A stretch of DNA of 64,000 nt from Brachycybe producta. Lineage: Eukaryota; Arthropoda; Diplopoda; Playtdesmida; Andrognathidae. The DNA is taken from the NCBI GenBank assembly GCA_036925085.1, contig JAUPFP010000094.1, positions 176,501 through 240,500 of the forward strand, in the 5' to 3' direction. This document shows, piece after piece, positions 1 to 14,320 of this stretch. The notes beneath the pieces were generated by a model. The model saw nothing but the letters and a program-made list of their open reading frames with translations, searched no databases and was not told where the DNA came from. Each line of letters begins with the position of its first letter. Position 1 is the first letter of the stretch. Position numbers and translations under genes: made by a program.

Positions 1-762
1 GAAGAAAATTCAAATTAAACATTAATTTATAAATATATTTCAGAAAATAAAAAAACTATTATTCGGGTAACAACTTACTTTCCGGAATCACTGAGTTTCA
101 AATTTCCTAATTCCCCATTTTCCCAGTTCCCTGTTTTGAGGAAATAACACCACATGTGGAATTCTGGGTCCACACATTAAGAATGATTTCCAAACACAAA
201 ACACCGGTTACAATAAGTAGGGTCTCCTCCTCCTCTTCTCTGGGACCTAGATGGAAACCGAAGGAAGGTAGAGGGAGAGGGGGGCTTCGTTCCCCCATCC
301 TTATCGGGATAAGAAGCAACACAAACCAAAAAAGGGGGTAAGTAGAATGAAGGATACAAATGTCAAAAGTGTGGTTTCTTTTAAGTTCAATGCGGAAATG
401 ATCAATGGAACTAATTGTGTATTTGTTATGTGGTGATCATCCTCATCATCATCCATGTTTGTTTTCTCCAGTTTTTATTTAGAAATCTACTTTGAATGAA
501 TGAATTTGAAACAAAAATTTAAAATGACGCGGTTTTTTTTTCATCGAAGAAACTAATAGTTTTAGGCGTAATTCCGATGCTCCGGTCAAGTGTACACGTT
601 ACTTACGACTTATCAACTTACTGACGCCACAATGGACTACAAATAGCCTTATCCAAACGCCAACAATAACTACTCATCACCCTGCCAATCATGTCATTCT
701 TAGTAACTTTTTTGCCGTAACGTATGCTGCGTGTAGTTGACCGGAGCACAAATTGTAAGGTT

Positions 763-1043
763 AAGACCCGCTTCACTCGGACTACTTTGTAGCGCCACAT
801 AAACGTGGTCGTTATTAGCAGACCATTAATTACATGATATACGTTCACACGAGCCACTGCAACCATATTTTTTTTCGCACCACAGTGGCGATGAGTCAGC
901 CACAAGTGGCGACCACTCAAGGGAATAATAATATTAGTGGCCAGCACTGACAATAGGCCATTGTTTTCAAAAGGGGTCAGTGTGAACCAAACAACGTCAA
1001 CCACTTTGTGGCACCACAAAGCGGTACGTGTGAAGCCGGCCTA
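763..1043. repeat. Foldback MITE, family R2 (TIR with GACCCGCTTCAC)
   Basis: The left end reads TTAAGACCCGCTTCACTCGG and the right end reads as its approximate reverse complement (ACGTGTGAAGCCGGCC). Internal palindromes built on TTTGTGGCGCCAC-like motifs recur inside. Related copies lie at about 37790-38008 and 63775-63960. The ORF of 133 codons across it on the minus strand is a by-product of the repeat. There is no transposase coding capacity, so it is inferred to be non-autonomous. Confidence 0.6.
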
Positions 1044-1460
1044 GAAGCAAATCCTAGCCTCTAAACAAGCCTTATTAACTGAAAAAAGTATAATTCCTTG
1101 AAACTCTCCTTATTAATCAACTGAGTCACTTCACTGACAAATCCTAAAAGATATTTTTATTAATAATAATAATAATAATAATGATGTGGATTTTCTCCAC
1201 ATGAATCCGTCATCTAATTGTCCTAATTGAATTATGATCTAAGCTAACCCACTGAAGACACCCCCCCCCCACAGGTGCGCGTGTTTCAGTCCACCCACCC
1301 CCTCCCCCCTAGACTGGACACTCTCTTTCCGATTATCACTTAATCGTGTCATGGACACCCCAAAAGTGACCAAAGTGACGTCAACTCCGCTAATACTCAT
1401 AATACGAATAGAAGAAGAAAAAAAGCGAATCGTAAAATCAATGAAGAAGAAAAAAGAGAG

Positions 1461-1492
<32 letters not shown>

Positions 1493-1892
1493 TAATAATA
1501 AATAATAACAGGATGAAATTATCCTTCAAGAAGAGATTTTCTCGTCTTCATTTCATGAGAAAGGAGATTCAAATGTATAATTAACAAATAATAAGAAGGA
1601 ACTCGTTTTATTAAAGTCACAACTTTAAAATGAATCTCTCTTTTCATAGAGAAACGCCAAAATGACAGCTTCTTTTAATGCTACCTACGGACACCGGGGG
1701 GGGGGGCCCTCCCCCTTGAAGAATTAAAGAGGGCCCGACCTAGACAGAAAAGGTCACTGACCCATCTGTAATGTAATTAAGATTGGGGGCGGCACTAGTC
1801 AGAAGGGGGTCCGTAGTTAGCACTGATTCAAAACAAGCGATGACATCTTGGTGTCGTGTCATTAAGAGGTCACGACACTTGACCCCAGCTGA

Positions 1893-2092
1893 TATTTTAT
1901 AAAATAAGCTTTTTATGTGAGTTTGAAAAATGACCCAACTTTAAATTTTTTAGTTCTTGTGAATAAAAAGTTTATTTTGAAATCGACCAAACATGAAAAT
2001 ATCCTTAAGAGTAGTGATTGAGCTACCTTTCTAGTTTTTAAAAATATTTTCCAGTTTCTCTTCATTTTGCTATTCGGAAAGACAGAATGACG
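1893..2092. repeat. Foldback MITE, family R1 (left arm truncated)
   Basis: The right arm carries the family core: a TTTATTTTGAAA segment, then CATGAAAATATCCTTAAG, then TGATTGAGCTACC and TTTCTAGTTT, followed by a CATTTTGC ... AAAGACAGAAT end. The left arm is only partly preserved (ATAAGCTTTTTATGTGAG). This is the most abundant interspersed repeat in the window. Confidence 0.6.
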
Positions 2093-2673
2093 AAAAAAAA
2101 AACAGTCCGAAAATCAGCTGTTCATAATGAACCCATTTTCAGAATGTAAAAAAATCAATCTCTTTGTTCTTTTTTTTTTTGGTTAAAAACCAGAAACACC
2201 TGTCTGAAAATCCGTTTTTGGACCCCAAAAACACCTGCAACCCAAACAAAACCCCCTTTTAAACTGAAATTTCACTTTCATTCTTGTTTAAAAATGATTA
2301 TTTAGGGAAGGGGGGGGGAGGTGGTGTAGAAAAGGGAAAAGGAAGGTCTTCTCATTTATCAACAAGAAAAAAAAAACCCAAGCAATTAATTTAACGAGTG
2401 ATTTCCAGGAAAGACGAATCGACCGACCACGTTATAGACAAAAAATCCACACGATAGATGGCGCTGTTAACAAAATGTACTAAAATGGCTGCTGAAAAAA
2501 CGCAACTTAAGAAAAATAAAACCACAAAACGAGTCGTATTTTTACCATCTAAAACACAATAAAAACCGTCTGAAAAATAACGAAATTAATGCAGGAAACA
2601 AACCACTTAAATCTGAGAAAAACAGGGGGGTTGGGAAGAGGCTAATCGGTGGTTAAATAGGGTTGGGTCTTAC

Positions 2674-2767
2674 CTTCGGACAGTTCCAGTTCCAATTCGG
2701 CTAATTTCTCTCTGACGTCGTGTGGAAGCGACACAATGTCTATGTTAAGGGCTAAATCGGACGCCAT
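2674..2767 (-). CDS. DIP2: DIP2 (disco-interacting protein 2), first coding exon
   Basis: Reading the minus strand from the ATG at 2767-2765, the exon encodes 31 codons plus one base before a GTAAGA donor. The peptide starts MASDLALNIDIVSLP and continues with VREKLAELELELSEG, the N-terminal DMAP1-binding motif of DIP2 proteins. Human DIP2A, as I remember it, has LPAEVRESLAELELELSEGD at the same place, and the exon ends at the same glycine. DIP2 proteins are large cytoplasmic proteins with this N-terminal domain followed by two AMP-binding (acyl-CoA synthetase-like) domains, linked to neuronal morphogenesis and lipid metabolism. Only the N terminus is in the window; the rest must lie to the left, past an intron longer than 2.6 kb. 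It is divergent to CNPPD1. Confidence 0.85.
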
Positions 2768-3230
2768 CGCCGCCCTCCCCCCTTCTTAATAATAATAATT
2801 CAAGACGGAAGCGCGCGCGCGCACACGCGAACGAATTTAACGAACAAACGCGCTGACTGAGTATCTGTCTGTCTTGTCTATCGCCTCCTTCTCCTCTCTT
2901 CCTCAGCTTCTCTTCTCATTTTTCTAGAACTAAAAAAGGAGGAGGAGAAAGAGAAGGAGGATTTAACGAAGGATTATTCCAAATCGAAGAAGATGAAAAA
3001 CACACACATTCATTCCTGTTTTCGTTCGTTAACAAACATCAAAAACGGTCATCCGCCACCACCGACGTCTTCTTCATCGCCATTGTCTTTTTTCTCTCTC
3101 TATCTCTCTCTCCCCCCTATAATAATAATAATAGCATGATGATGATGATGATCTCTCCTGCGGTGGCGCTCCGATTAGTCATCGCCTCATTTATCCGATG
3201 ACGATTAAAAAAACGCGCCTTCTTTTTCAC

Positions 3231-3408
3231 AGGCGTCTGTAGACAACTTCAGAATTTCTTTGGCTCCGCCCTTTTATTAGCATCATCAATTTCTAATTAG
3301 TCTGATGTCACACGACCTGCCCTTTTTTCTTCTAATTGGTTGATATTTGGTTTGACGCTTATAAAAGGGCGGAGCCAAAAGAATTCTGAAGCTGTCTACA
3401 GATGCCTT
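3231..3408. repeat. Foldback MITE, family R3 (long TIR)
   Basis: Left arm GGCGTCTGTAGACAACTTCAG followed by AATTTCTTTGGCTCCGCCC is mirrored on the right by GGGCGGAGCCAAAAGAATTC and CTGAAGCTGTCTACAGATGCC. The arms are about 46 bases with few mismatches. The centre is AT-rich and has no ORF. A relative with the same CCGCCCTTTTAT core lies at 53858-53994. Confidence 0.75.
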
Positions 3409-3626
3409 TCCATTTTCACGCACCACTTTGCTGTGAATCTCAGTGAATCTCGTTTGTGATTTTCTTTTCAATGTCGTCCCCCTTGACGAAAATGTCTCCT
3501 CTTCTTTATAGTTAGAGTCTAACCGTTAGGAGGCAGCACTAACAACAAACGTTTCACATCTAATACACAAACAACCAAGCAAACATTTTCAAGACGTTCT
3601 AATAATCATCGTCAATTGCGGTAGCG

Positions 3627-3661
3627 TGACGTCAAAATCATGTTTAGAAAACGTGACGTCA
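3627..3661. promoter_or_regulatory. Pair of CRE-like TGACGTCA palindromes
   Basis: Perfect TGACGTCA octamers occur at 3627-3634 and 3654-3661, 27 bases apart, with an ATTGG (inverted CCAAT) a few bases after the second. The CRE octamer is the known site of CREB/ATF bZIP factors. Its position inside a divergent promoter region makes a regulatory role plausible. The same octamer also sits in family R5 repeats elsewhere in this window, so chance or repeat origin remains possible. Confidence 0.35.
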
Positions 3662-4120
3662 CATGATTGGATATGAATCGATTAATAATGAGGGGGGGTT
3701 TAAAATAGCGCCTATGTTATGGTAGGCCGCTTCAAATATGACCCCCACCCCACGCCTGCAACAAGCTACATTTAACAAAACCTAACTAAAACTAACCAAA
3801 CCTAACTATTGCTTAAAAGTTAAAACTACTTAAAATATACACAATAAATGGTTGTATCAGAGGAGGTCACAGGCATGAAATGAAAAACAACAAGAAAACA
3901 TGAGCATGCAATACTAATGATCTAATCAGCAGGGTTCAGAAGATAGCGCCATCTATTGGTTTTAGCAGACGTTTTCAGCGCCATACTTTTACCAACATTA
4001 AAGCTGAAATGAGCAGGCCTTTAGGCTAAGGAGGCTATGACTGAAGTTAAAAAAATTGCAGAGATTGTATTGCCATCTATTAGGTAGTTTGCGAACTACC
4101 GTTCTTGAACGTCAAGAAAC

Positions 4121-4393
4121 ATACATAGAGGTAGCTGAACTCGATAATAGAATCAAAACCGACGTCTTGTGTGTTTTGAGTAGCATCACTTTCTGTTATA
4201 TATTTTTTTATAAAAAGAAGCATTGAATTTCTTTTACTAGATAATTCACACTTGTTTGTTCATTGAATTGTGGTGTAACTGAGAAGAAAATTCGTTCTCA
4301 ACAGAGGTGACGTCATTTTTTAATTACACTCAGCTTCAGCGCAAAATATTCAATAAGTAGATATTTTAGTTGAGCTACCTGTATGTATGTATC
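4121..4393. repeat. Foldback MITE, family R4
   Basis: The left end reads ATACATAGAGGTAGCTGAAC and the right end GTTGAGCTACCTGTATGTAT, which is its near reverse complement. A second copy with the same ends lies at 9632-9930. There is no coding potential inside. Confidence 0.55.
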
Positions 4394-4815
4394 ATCATTC
4401 GTCATAATAAAGAGAGACGACATAGGAGGGTGAATCTCGTACGGTACTGCAACTATTTTACTTTTTCTAACTAAATGTTCATAATACATTTCTATTATAA
4501 TCGGCTTTCTACGGTGACCGACAGGTCACCAAGTTATGGATGTTGTCGTGCGTTTGTATGTAGGGGGAGTGCACCTCTCGGCCACCGTAGCTTTCTCTAT
4601 ACATGTCTTACAGGATTTTCTCTTATGTCTTCCCCTTTCATTCTAATCCTTATCTAACCACCCTCCCCCCTCCCTTATTTATCATCCCTTATTTTGAGTT
4701 TTGACATTTCCAGGAAGTTCGGAAACGTAATCAGATTTTTTTCTTTTTCATTTCTAATATTTCTAGTAAGTTTCTTCTTGAACATCCATTTTAGGAAGAA
4801 AAAGAAGACGTGGAA

Positions 4816-6764
<1,949 letters not shown>

Positions 6765-6766
6765 AA

Positions 6767-6772
6767 ATAAAA
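6767..6772 (+). terminator. CNPPD1 poly(A) signal
   Basis: An AATAAA hexamer lies three bases after the CNPPD1 stop codon. This is unusually close but fits a very short 3'UTR; A-rich sequence follows. Confidence 0.45.
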
Positions 6773-8659
6773 AAGAACAATTACTTTCAACAAAAAACGT
6801 TAATAAGATTTGATTTCTTAAATATGTCCAAGTAGATTACTTTATAAGTGAATTAAAAGTGATCTGAAAAGAATTTGTCTCAGGTATTTTTTATTTGCAT
6901 TTCATTTGCATAATTGGAGATGAAAACCCGTGAAATTCACTACGGGTTATCAAGTCTTTAATTTATAATTGCGCCCAGATACGTTATTTTTTTGAAAAAA
7001 AAAGCGACTTGTTAAAACGATAGATGGACATAATAGTTGGTGCGTTCAGTTTCTAAGCTCTTTCGAAGCGACTCGAGAACTATACCATGTATAAGTCGCC
7101 GTACATGTCTAGCTTTTACTGAATCAAAAGAAATGCAGAAGAATCTCGATTGTCCAGATCACTATTGAAAGTTCCGATAAATCTGAAAAAATGCCGTTTT
7201 TTAACTCTTTCCTTCACTTTCTGGAAGTTAAAAGTCAAAAACACTGATAAATAAATAAATCATTTATAGGTCCCGATTATCCAGAAATACAGAGATCCTA
7301 CTTTAAAAACGTGTCTACTAACGCTATTCCAGCAGCTTTTTTTAAAAAACGCTTAGACACTGAACGCATCCATTGAGGCTCATATCTAAAAACTTGAGAA
7401 ATGATCTAGAAAAGAGATATTTTAACGAAATATAACTTATTTTACTTTCAATTAAACCAAAGATGCAGAAAGAGAAATTAAACATCACAATCATCATCAT
7501 GTCAAAGATACATAATAAGACATAAAACAATCACAAACACATTTTTACCATAAGACTGTAATTGGGTATTTTACTAATTTAATAATTGTAGCTGCACAAA
7601 TTTAATAATAACACAAACACAAAATTCATCTTCTAAAATTCTAAATCTACCCGTAAAACATTAGTTTTTATGCGAATTGCACATTTTCAAGGTTTGAAAT
7701 TTCTAGAAGAGAAGGAATTAAAGAAGAATACAACTCATTTGAATATTTATTATTATGGTGTACATTATAATTTTCTTCTTTTATTATTTAAATCGTGAGA
7801 GTGAAAGGCAAATGCATAAAGCAATAGAGGACCTTTTTATTATTTTTACTTGCAAAGTGAACAATAATAGTGGAATATGATATTTATATAATAATAATTA
7901 TATTTATATATGGCACTTGATTATCAAAATTTAATTCACAAACAAGTGAAAAGACGAAAAAGACACAAAAGAAGAATTTTTCGTTATTTGCAATAAAGTA
8001 TTTCCAAGTCATCGTGTGTATTTATAAAACAGAATTAGAATTTAGTTGGAAAGGAATTTTCAAGATGACAAAAAAATTATCAAAGGCAACAATTTCACCA
8101 TCACATTTAACGGAAAGGAAAAAATTGATATAGTTTAATAATTAAATAATTATGATCCTAACATTATCATATTGAAATGTAATTTAATAACTGAAATGAT
8201 TTTCTTAACAATAAACTTTTTTTTACATAAAATTAACATGCTGTTTATATATGAATTTTAATCTGATTAAGTAAAAATGTTTTAACTACAATCCTCCAAA
8301 CTGATTGCAAAGTGCAAATCCTTTAACTCTCATTTACATAATTATAATTTGATAAGAAATATTTTCTTGATGAGTACGGGGGAATCGTACAAAATAAACT
8401 ATTATTGTGCTTCCTTACAAACTCACGTAATAATTATGTAATATCATCATTTCAAAGGAAGGCAATCGTGCATAATAAATCATTTATAATTTCTAATAAT
8501 GTATAACAGAAGATTTGAACATTCTTCTTAAATGGATTTCATCGCGTTAATGATTCGATGGTGAATTGACATGCACTTAATTATCATAAGAAGAATAGTT
8601 AATAATTTAAGTCAAAATATGCATTACAATGGACTTTGAATAGAAAATAGGATTTTTTT

Positions 8660-9092
8660 TCTTGCTATTGTTGAAAATTAATTTCTCTAAAGAAATTAAT
8701 TATTGTAAATTACTTTTTTCAAGTAATTAGTAATTCGCGACATTGTAATACAATTGTAAATGTAATTAATGAAAAAAAATACAATTACTTTTGTTTTAAG
8801 CCATTTTTGTTCTCACAAACTATTCGGAACTAAGTTTTAACTAAACCTAGTTATTGTCAAACTGACTGATTGATGTGTGTTTGAGCTTTGACTTTCTATA
8901 TTCAGTTTTGTAATTATTGTTTTTTTTTATTAATAATTTTGCATTTGATGACATCATTACTACGATGTTGGAAAGTAACTGAAACCCTTTGAAGGAAAAT
9001 GATTAAAACGAAGTAATTGTAACTATTAGTTTTTCATTGATGTAATTAGTAACTGTAGTGAATTACTTTGAAAAGTAAATTTTCCCAACACT
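8660..9092. mobile_element. hAT-like non-autonomous element
   Basis: Read on the minus strand, the right end begins AGTGTTGGGAAAATTTACTT and goes on with AAGTAATT / AGTTACTAATTACA repeats, the style of terminal inverted repeat found in many hAT-derived MITEs. The left end holds matching AAATTACTTTTTTCAAGTAATTAG sequence in inverted order, with a few mismatches. There is no transposase ORF. A related end appears near 58030. The family call rests on remembered TIR style. Confidence 0.4.
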
Positions 9093-9631
9093 TATTTATT
9101 TTTAACCCCCCCCCCTCCTTCCCTCAGTACAAATGACAATAGTTAGTGCAAACATAAAAAAGTTAATTGGAATTATTTTTTATACTAACAATTAAAAAAA
9201 AAATCTCTCATGATTAAACACACATTAAAAAGTTCCGATCTAATGTGTGTTAATCTTCTTTAACATGATCTGATGATATTCTTCAAGTCATGTTTAAATA
9301 AAAACGGAATGTGTTATCAGATAAATAAACTAATTACCATAATTAGCAATAACATAATGTGTAATTATTACAATGTAATGATGGAAATATAATTGTCTCA
9401 TTCAGGGGAAATACAATAAGTAGTAGATTTTTAGGTTTTTGTTTTACCCTGCAACGAGATTCATTGAATTGTATAAAATGTTAATTTATACACCCACATA
9501 TACAAATTAATTATATATATATATATAAAGCACAAACTAATTAATTAACTATATAACTAAATTACACCCTAATTACATTTATTGTCAAAAAGAAAAGCAA
9601 TTAGTAACAGCGCTAATAATTACCTAGATAT

Positions 9632-9930
9632 ATATACATGGCTTTAGCTCAACTATGGCCTCTGTTTAGAGAGTATTCCGTGTCTAAGTCGAGTGCAGCC
9701 AATAGTTGGCGCTTCTTCTATTTGAAGCTAAATTCCTTCTCATTTATACCACAATTTCTTAAAAACGCACATTCAAAGTCATCTTTATGAAAAGAAACAG
9801 AAAGATAACATAAGGAAATTTATGAGGAACAAAGAGAACCTTGAGAAGAGAGGTTTGTATAATTAAAGCTCACTCCTCCACGACGTTTTTCTTACTAAAA
9901 TAAGAGTTAAGCTACCTCCATGTATGTATC
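9632..9930. repeat. Foldback MITE, family R4 (second copy)
   Basis: The left end ATACATGGCTTTAGCTCAAC pairs with the right end GTTAAGCTACCTCCATGTAT. It shares both ends with the copy at 4121-4393. The interior is AT-rich and has no ORF. Confidence 0.5.
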
Positions 9931-12025
9931 TTGCGTCAAATAAGATTCATTCATCAAACAAAATTACAAATTTAACGAGTTTTGTTTCGAATACGATTAG
10001 TATTTAAAACCAATTTAAATACTCCCGATTCACAATCGCACTATTTTAGATATTATTAAAGATATGAACTTTACTGTAATCAATAAAAATGAAGCCATTC
10101 AATACTTTTTTTTTTTTAAATTTTACATCAATCTTCCACTTAATTAATTAATTAGCATTGTGGAAACCTTAACTGACGGTACTCTGGCATTCATTTAATT
10201 TGCATTCCTGGCAGTGATTAAGTGTATGTGTTGGAATAGATAAGATATATATATATATATATATATACATGAAGACAGTTAGATGCAGTACTAATTAACA
10301 AATACTGTCATTTCATGTTCAAATAACGCCGCGTTTATTGTCGACAATTTAACTATCACATCCTGTCAGATCTTTCTTTAAAATTTGAATCCAAATCCAA
10401 AAGGACATTATTGCAAAACAAAGCCTTTGCCAGCTCCTTCTCGAATGTTTGCTAGCTGCAGAGAATGTTGCATTACTAGATGGCATAATAATTACTAGAA
10501 ATCCCTTTAAAAGTAGAAACGGCCATCCAAAGCCAATTAAAAAATTAAAGGCTTATTTTTGCTGATGGCATATTTCTGGTCTTTCTTTAAAAATATATTT
10601 AAGACCATAAAAATTCTCTTCCTGCAGATAGTTCGTTTTGTGTTCGGACGATTTCAATTCAGACGATGACGTCTAACAGTCTGAATGACAATCATTTATG
10701 ATTGGAAAATATCACCCCCCCTAGCCAGATGGCTCTCGAGAGCTGATTGCAGGTGTATTTCACTTGAATTGAATAAATGCCACCTTTCTAGTTTTTACTT
10801 AAAATTTGTTTTCAATTTGTACACCGATTAGAAGGGGAGGACGTGATTGCTAAAAGTATAACTATAAATGCGACATTAATATGACCATCGCAAAGCTCTA
10901 ATTTCACGAAAAAATAAATTAAGAAGCCAGCAGCTAAAAAAAAACGAACCTGAGGCTATGAAGAAGTGCTGCTCGTAATAATAATAATAATAATAATAAT
11001 AATCAAACGAGATCTATCATCTTCAATAAGAATAAAAAGAAAATTTGGCACCTTGAGAAGAGTGTAAAAATAAAAATAACTGGCAATTAATTTAAAAAAA
11101 TAAAATAATATCTAGATTCAAGAATTAAGTGAAAAACTAAAAAAAAAAGCATCTAATAAAAATAATTTACAATTTTACATAAATGACCTTGCATTTGAGC
11201 AGAAAAAAAGATGTTTTAAACGAAAAATCCTTTCCTAATTAGATTTATCTCTGTAAGTCAGCCTCTCAGCTTTCAAGCTTACTAATTACTAATATCAAGT
11301 ATCACGAATTGTTCGATTCCATCTTGCAACAATGACGACGACGAGGGTTGGAAGTGGAGGCTAGCTATTACGAGATTACATTAAAGTACCAAGTGTATAG
11401 GAGACCAAATTAACATCCTTCACCACCAGTTATCTGAACAAATGGCTACTAGTGGGAGGTAATATGTTTTGTACAACATACACAGTGGAGGAAATTAATT
11501 GTGAGATTGACTTAACAGTAGTATATTGGAAGGTCATGCCTGTTTCCCCAATAAAACCATAACGCGAGGCACCGCTAACCTCAACAGCCAACCCTTGTCT
11601 TTGTATGAAGTGTCAAACGAGATTAGCACACCTCATGAATTTAATGATTTAACCATACCGTTAAGAAGAAGGTTTAGGACTCAAAAGGAACTTAGCGTCC
11701 AGTGATGACGATATGATAAAAGTTTCTTACATTCTGCTCCGTTTGCCTAATCTCAATCTCAATTTCTCTTTAATTCAATCAATAGCAGCATTTAAGCTAA
11801 TTTTTTTCCAAACTTACGGAAGAAGAGAAGTAAAGAGTAAGACTAGCAGAGCAAACATAATTGCAAAACACGACTACAACCTCCCCGAACACTGTCATCA
11901 CCATCAGGAAAGAGAAATAATAAAAGGACGAGGAAAAAGGAAGGGGAAGGGCCTAGAAGAGCAAAAACGACACACGCGTTCGACGTGCATCGCCTTTGCC
12001 CCTCCGGGCCATACCAAACTGTCAG

Positions 12026-12128
12026 ATGTTCCCATCTGAAGAAGACCCTCCGCCTTTGGAGCCAATCCCACTCGATGTCTCCGACACCCCAGTGGCTCCT
12101 CCGTCCAACTCTCCGTCGCTGCGATACG
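12026..12128 (+). other. Isolated exon-like segment, unassigned
   Basis: The segment follows an AG (CTGTCAG) and starts MFPSEEDPPPLEPIPLDVSD, running proline-rich to a GTGAGC donor after 34 codons and one base. Its composition (GC-rich, synonymous C/G endings) stands out from the AT-rich surroundings, as coding exons do in this window. No partner exon was found nearby on the same strand. It could be an alternative 5' exon of a distant plus-strand gene, a remnant, or chance. No function is proposed. Confidence 0.25.
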
Positions 12129-14320
12129 GTGAGCGACGGTTCGTGGCTCCTACTCCTCGGAAATCCAAATTATACTATAAAACAAAACGAACACCATTTA
12201 GTAGTATGTAGTTATTTTCAAACATATACGAAAGAAACCTCATTTTAACAATACTAACAATATATATAATATTAACAGTCAGTCATACATCTTGTTTTGA
12301 TTATTATTATTTAACAATAATTATAATTAAATTTCTTTAACGATAATAAGTTTCATTAAAAATGTTTAATATGAGTTAGTAAATTATTTCATGCAATATT
12401 TAGAAGAGTTTAGATATCTTTTATTAATAAGGGCTTTGCGCCACCCAAGATTTGTCACAACAATTTTTTTATTCCACAACTACTACAGTAAAAGTGAACG
12501 CAAAACGGTTGTTGTACGGTTAATTCGTGGGTGAATATTTCAGGTTATATAAAAGTCTAAAGTAGTTGTATGAAATTATTCAAAATGAAAGATACAACAT
12601 AACTTCCATTTTTAACATAAAAACGCCACAAATAGTTGTGAAGGGGCAGCGCAAAAGCCATTAATATTCAAATAGCAACATTCATATTTAGAACCGTGTT
12701 TTATAGGCAACAGAAATTGTTCATGCGTAACATGCAACAAAAAAAAACTCAAAACTACCCGTACGTTTAATTTTTTTAAGGCAATTTTATGGCTCTTTTT
12801 TAAACGTGTTTTCCATACTTTGCACATTCAATCAAAATGCAAACATTCACAGGCATTTCACATTAGGCATCGATCAATCGATCAATATTTAATAACTTTG
12901 TCAATTTAATTAGATTTTATCCTACACTGACGCACGAGGCTTTGTTCAGTGATTTCACACACGCACAGCACACGAATAACATCAAACGAAGATCGATTCC
13001 ACACACACACACAATGACCACTTTCGTACAAAACTAAGCTGATTTCACAAATAAGACACACAAGTGACACTGCAGATGATGCTTTTATGTTTGTGTGTGT
13101 GTATTGGGGGGGGGGATGTGTTGGTCAAATATTACATCCAAATGACCAATAATAACCACCCGCTGTGTGTATTTGTGTGGGGAGGTGGGTGCTCTACTGC
13201 AAAAAACGACAGAAATTCAATACTTGTTAGTACAGACAAAATAAAACGCCACAAGATGGTATATCCACGTAACCATCATCATCATCCATTGGATAGGTGC
13301 AATGTGCACTCACTTCACGGCTGAGAAACGGACAAACATATAATGAACAAAATCGACAAACAGACAATAAAAACTTATGGAATTCCATGTATGAATAGGG
13401 TGACTGGGGGCTCGAAAGTTCGTAAACCGAAAAGTAGCGAATTTCTTTTTATAGAATGGTAGGAAGAAGGCAATTTTAGAAAAATACTTTATGGCGCGGT
13501 ATGGATTTATCCATAACTGCAGAACACAAAAGCATTGTTCTGAAACTCCATTTTAGCCGAGAAAGTAAGGTACATCAATCCGACCATGGATTGTGTTATT
13601 CACATCCTACGACGACACATTTTGATGAGATTTTGTGAACTTTTGTTCAGCAACAATGGAGGATTGATTTTCAAGTTTAGAGCTAACGTGTAAAAGTAGA
13701 ACATTCTGAAATTGACCATTAGAGAATTCTTTCAAATAGGAGCCGCTTAACCACTGCTTTATTTCGCACCTTTGATGCAACCTGTATAACTTCACAACCT
13801 TCAGGTGAAGCAGTGATTCCTCACAGCTTTTAATCAAAAAAATATCCATCCTATACTTAAGACTGCGACATATTTTGAAACTCTAGAATATACACTGTCA
13901 CCATTATATGGAAAATAACGATGTCAATCACAGTTCCAAAGTTTGAAAAGAATCCAAATGGTAATATAAATATATACGAACTTTCGAGGAGGGAAGGATG
14001 GTCGGGAGGCAAGAAAAAGAGAGCGAGATGGAGTTGGATGCAACCAACATGCTTGGTAAGAAAATTGATTCACCGATGAGGTGCTGCTGCAACTAATAAC
14101 TATTCTTTTAAGTTAAACTTTAAACTATTTGACAGGAGAGACAAATTAGAGGTAATTTAACACCATGAAAGAGATTATTTTTTTTCCATATGGTTCAAAC
14201 AGGCAAAAGAGACAACTATAGGGTAATAATCGAGAGGTAAAGATCTAGTGACGCGAGCTATGCAACGAGAGGTTACACACACAAAAGAGGAAGGGCCACG
14301 ACTACGGCACGGTGCTAGCC

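Larger units (their letters stand above)
1..2673. other. Part of DIP2 intron 1; no exon seen
   Basis: This stretch follows the donor of the DIP2 first coding exon on the minus strand. I looked for the next DIP2 exon, which in this family continues after the ELSEG motif with a conserved DITQKGYEKK-like stretch, and found none, so it should lie left of the window. The content is AT-rich sequence, ATA microsatellites near 1441-1505, homopolymers, and two foldback elements listed separately (763-1043 and 1893-2092). The short ORFs here look non-coding. Confidence 0.5.
2768..4815. promoter_or_regulatory. Divergent DIP2/CNPPD1 intergenic promoter region
   Basis: About 2 kb separate the start codons of two genes read in opposite directions, so both promoters should lie here. 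The stretch next to DIP2 (2768-3060) is GC-richer, with CG runs and TC/AG tracts. Two foldback elements (3231-3408 and 4121-4393) and a pair of CRE-like palindromes (3627-3661) occupy the middle. A possible 5'UTR acceptor (CATTTTAG) lies about 20 bases before the CNPPD1 ATG. I see no TATA box I would trust. Confidence 0.5.
6773..14320. other. Long AT-rich intergenic region, no convincing gene
   Basis: CNPPD1 (plus) and alpha-catulin (minus) end towards each other across 7.5 kb. No long ORF or recognisable domain occurs. I see AT-rich sequence, TA microsatellites near 9513 and 10247, an ATA repeat near 10976-11003, a hAT-like element at 8660-9092, an R4 foldback at 9632-9930, and one isolated exon-like segment at 12026-12128. 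Unannotated noncoding RNAs cannot be excluded. Confidence 0.5.

Noticed and set aside
618..1019. 133-codon minus-strand ORF
   Set aside because: It lies across an R2 foldback element whose palindromes keep frames open by chance.
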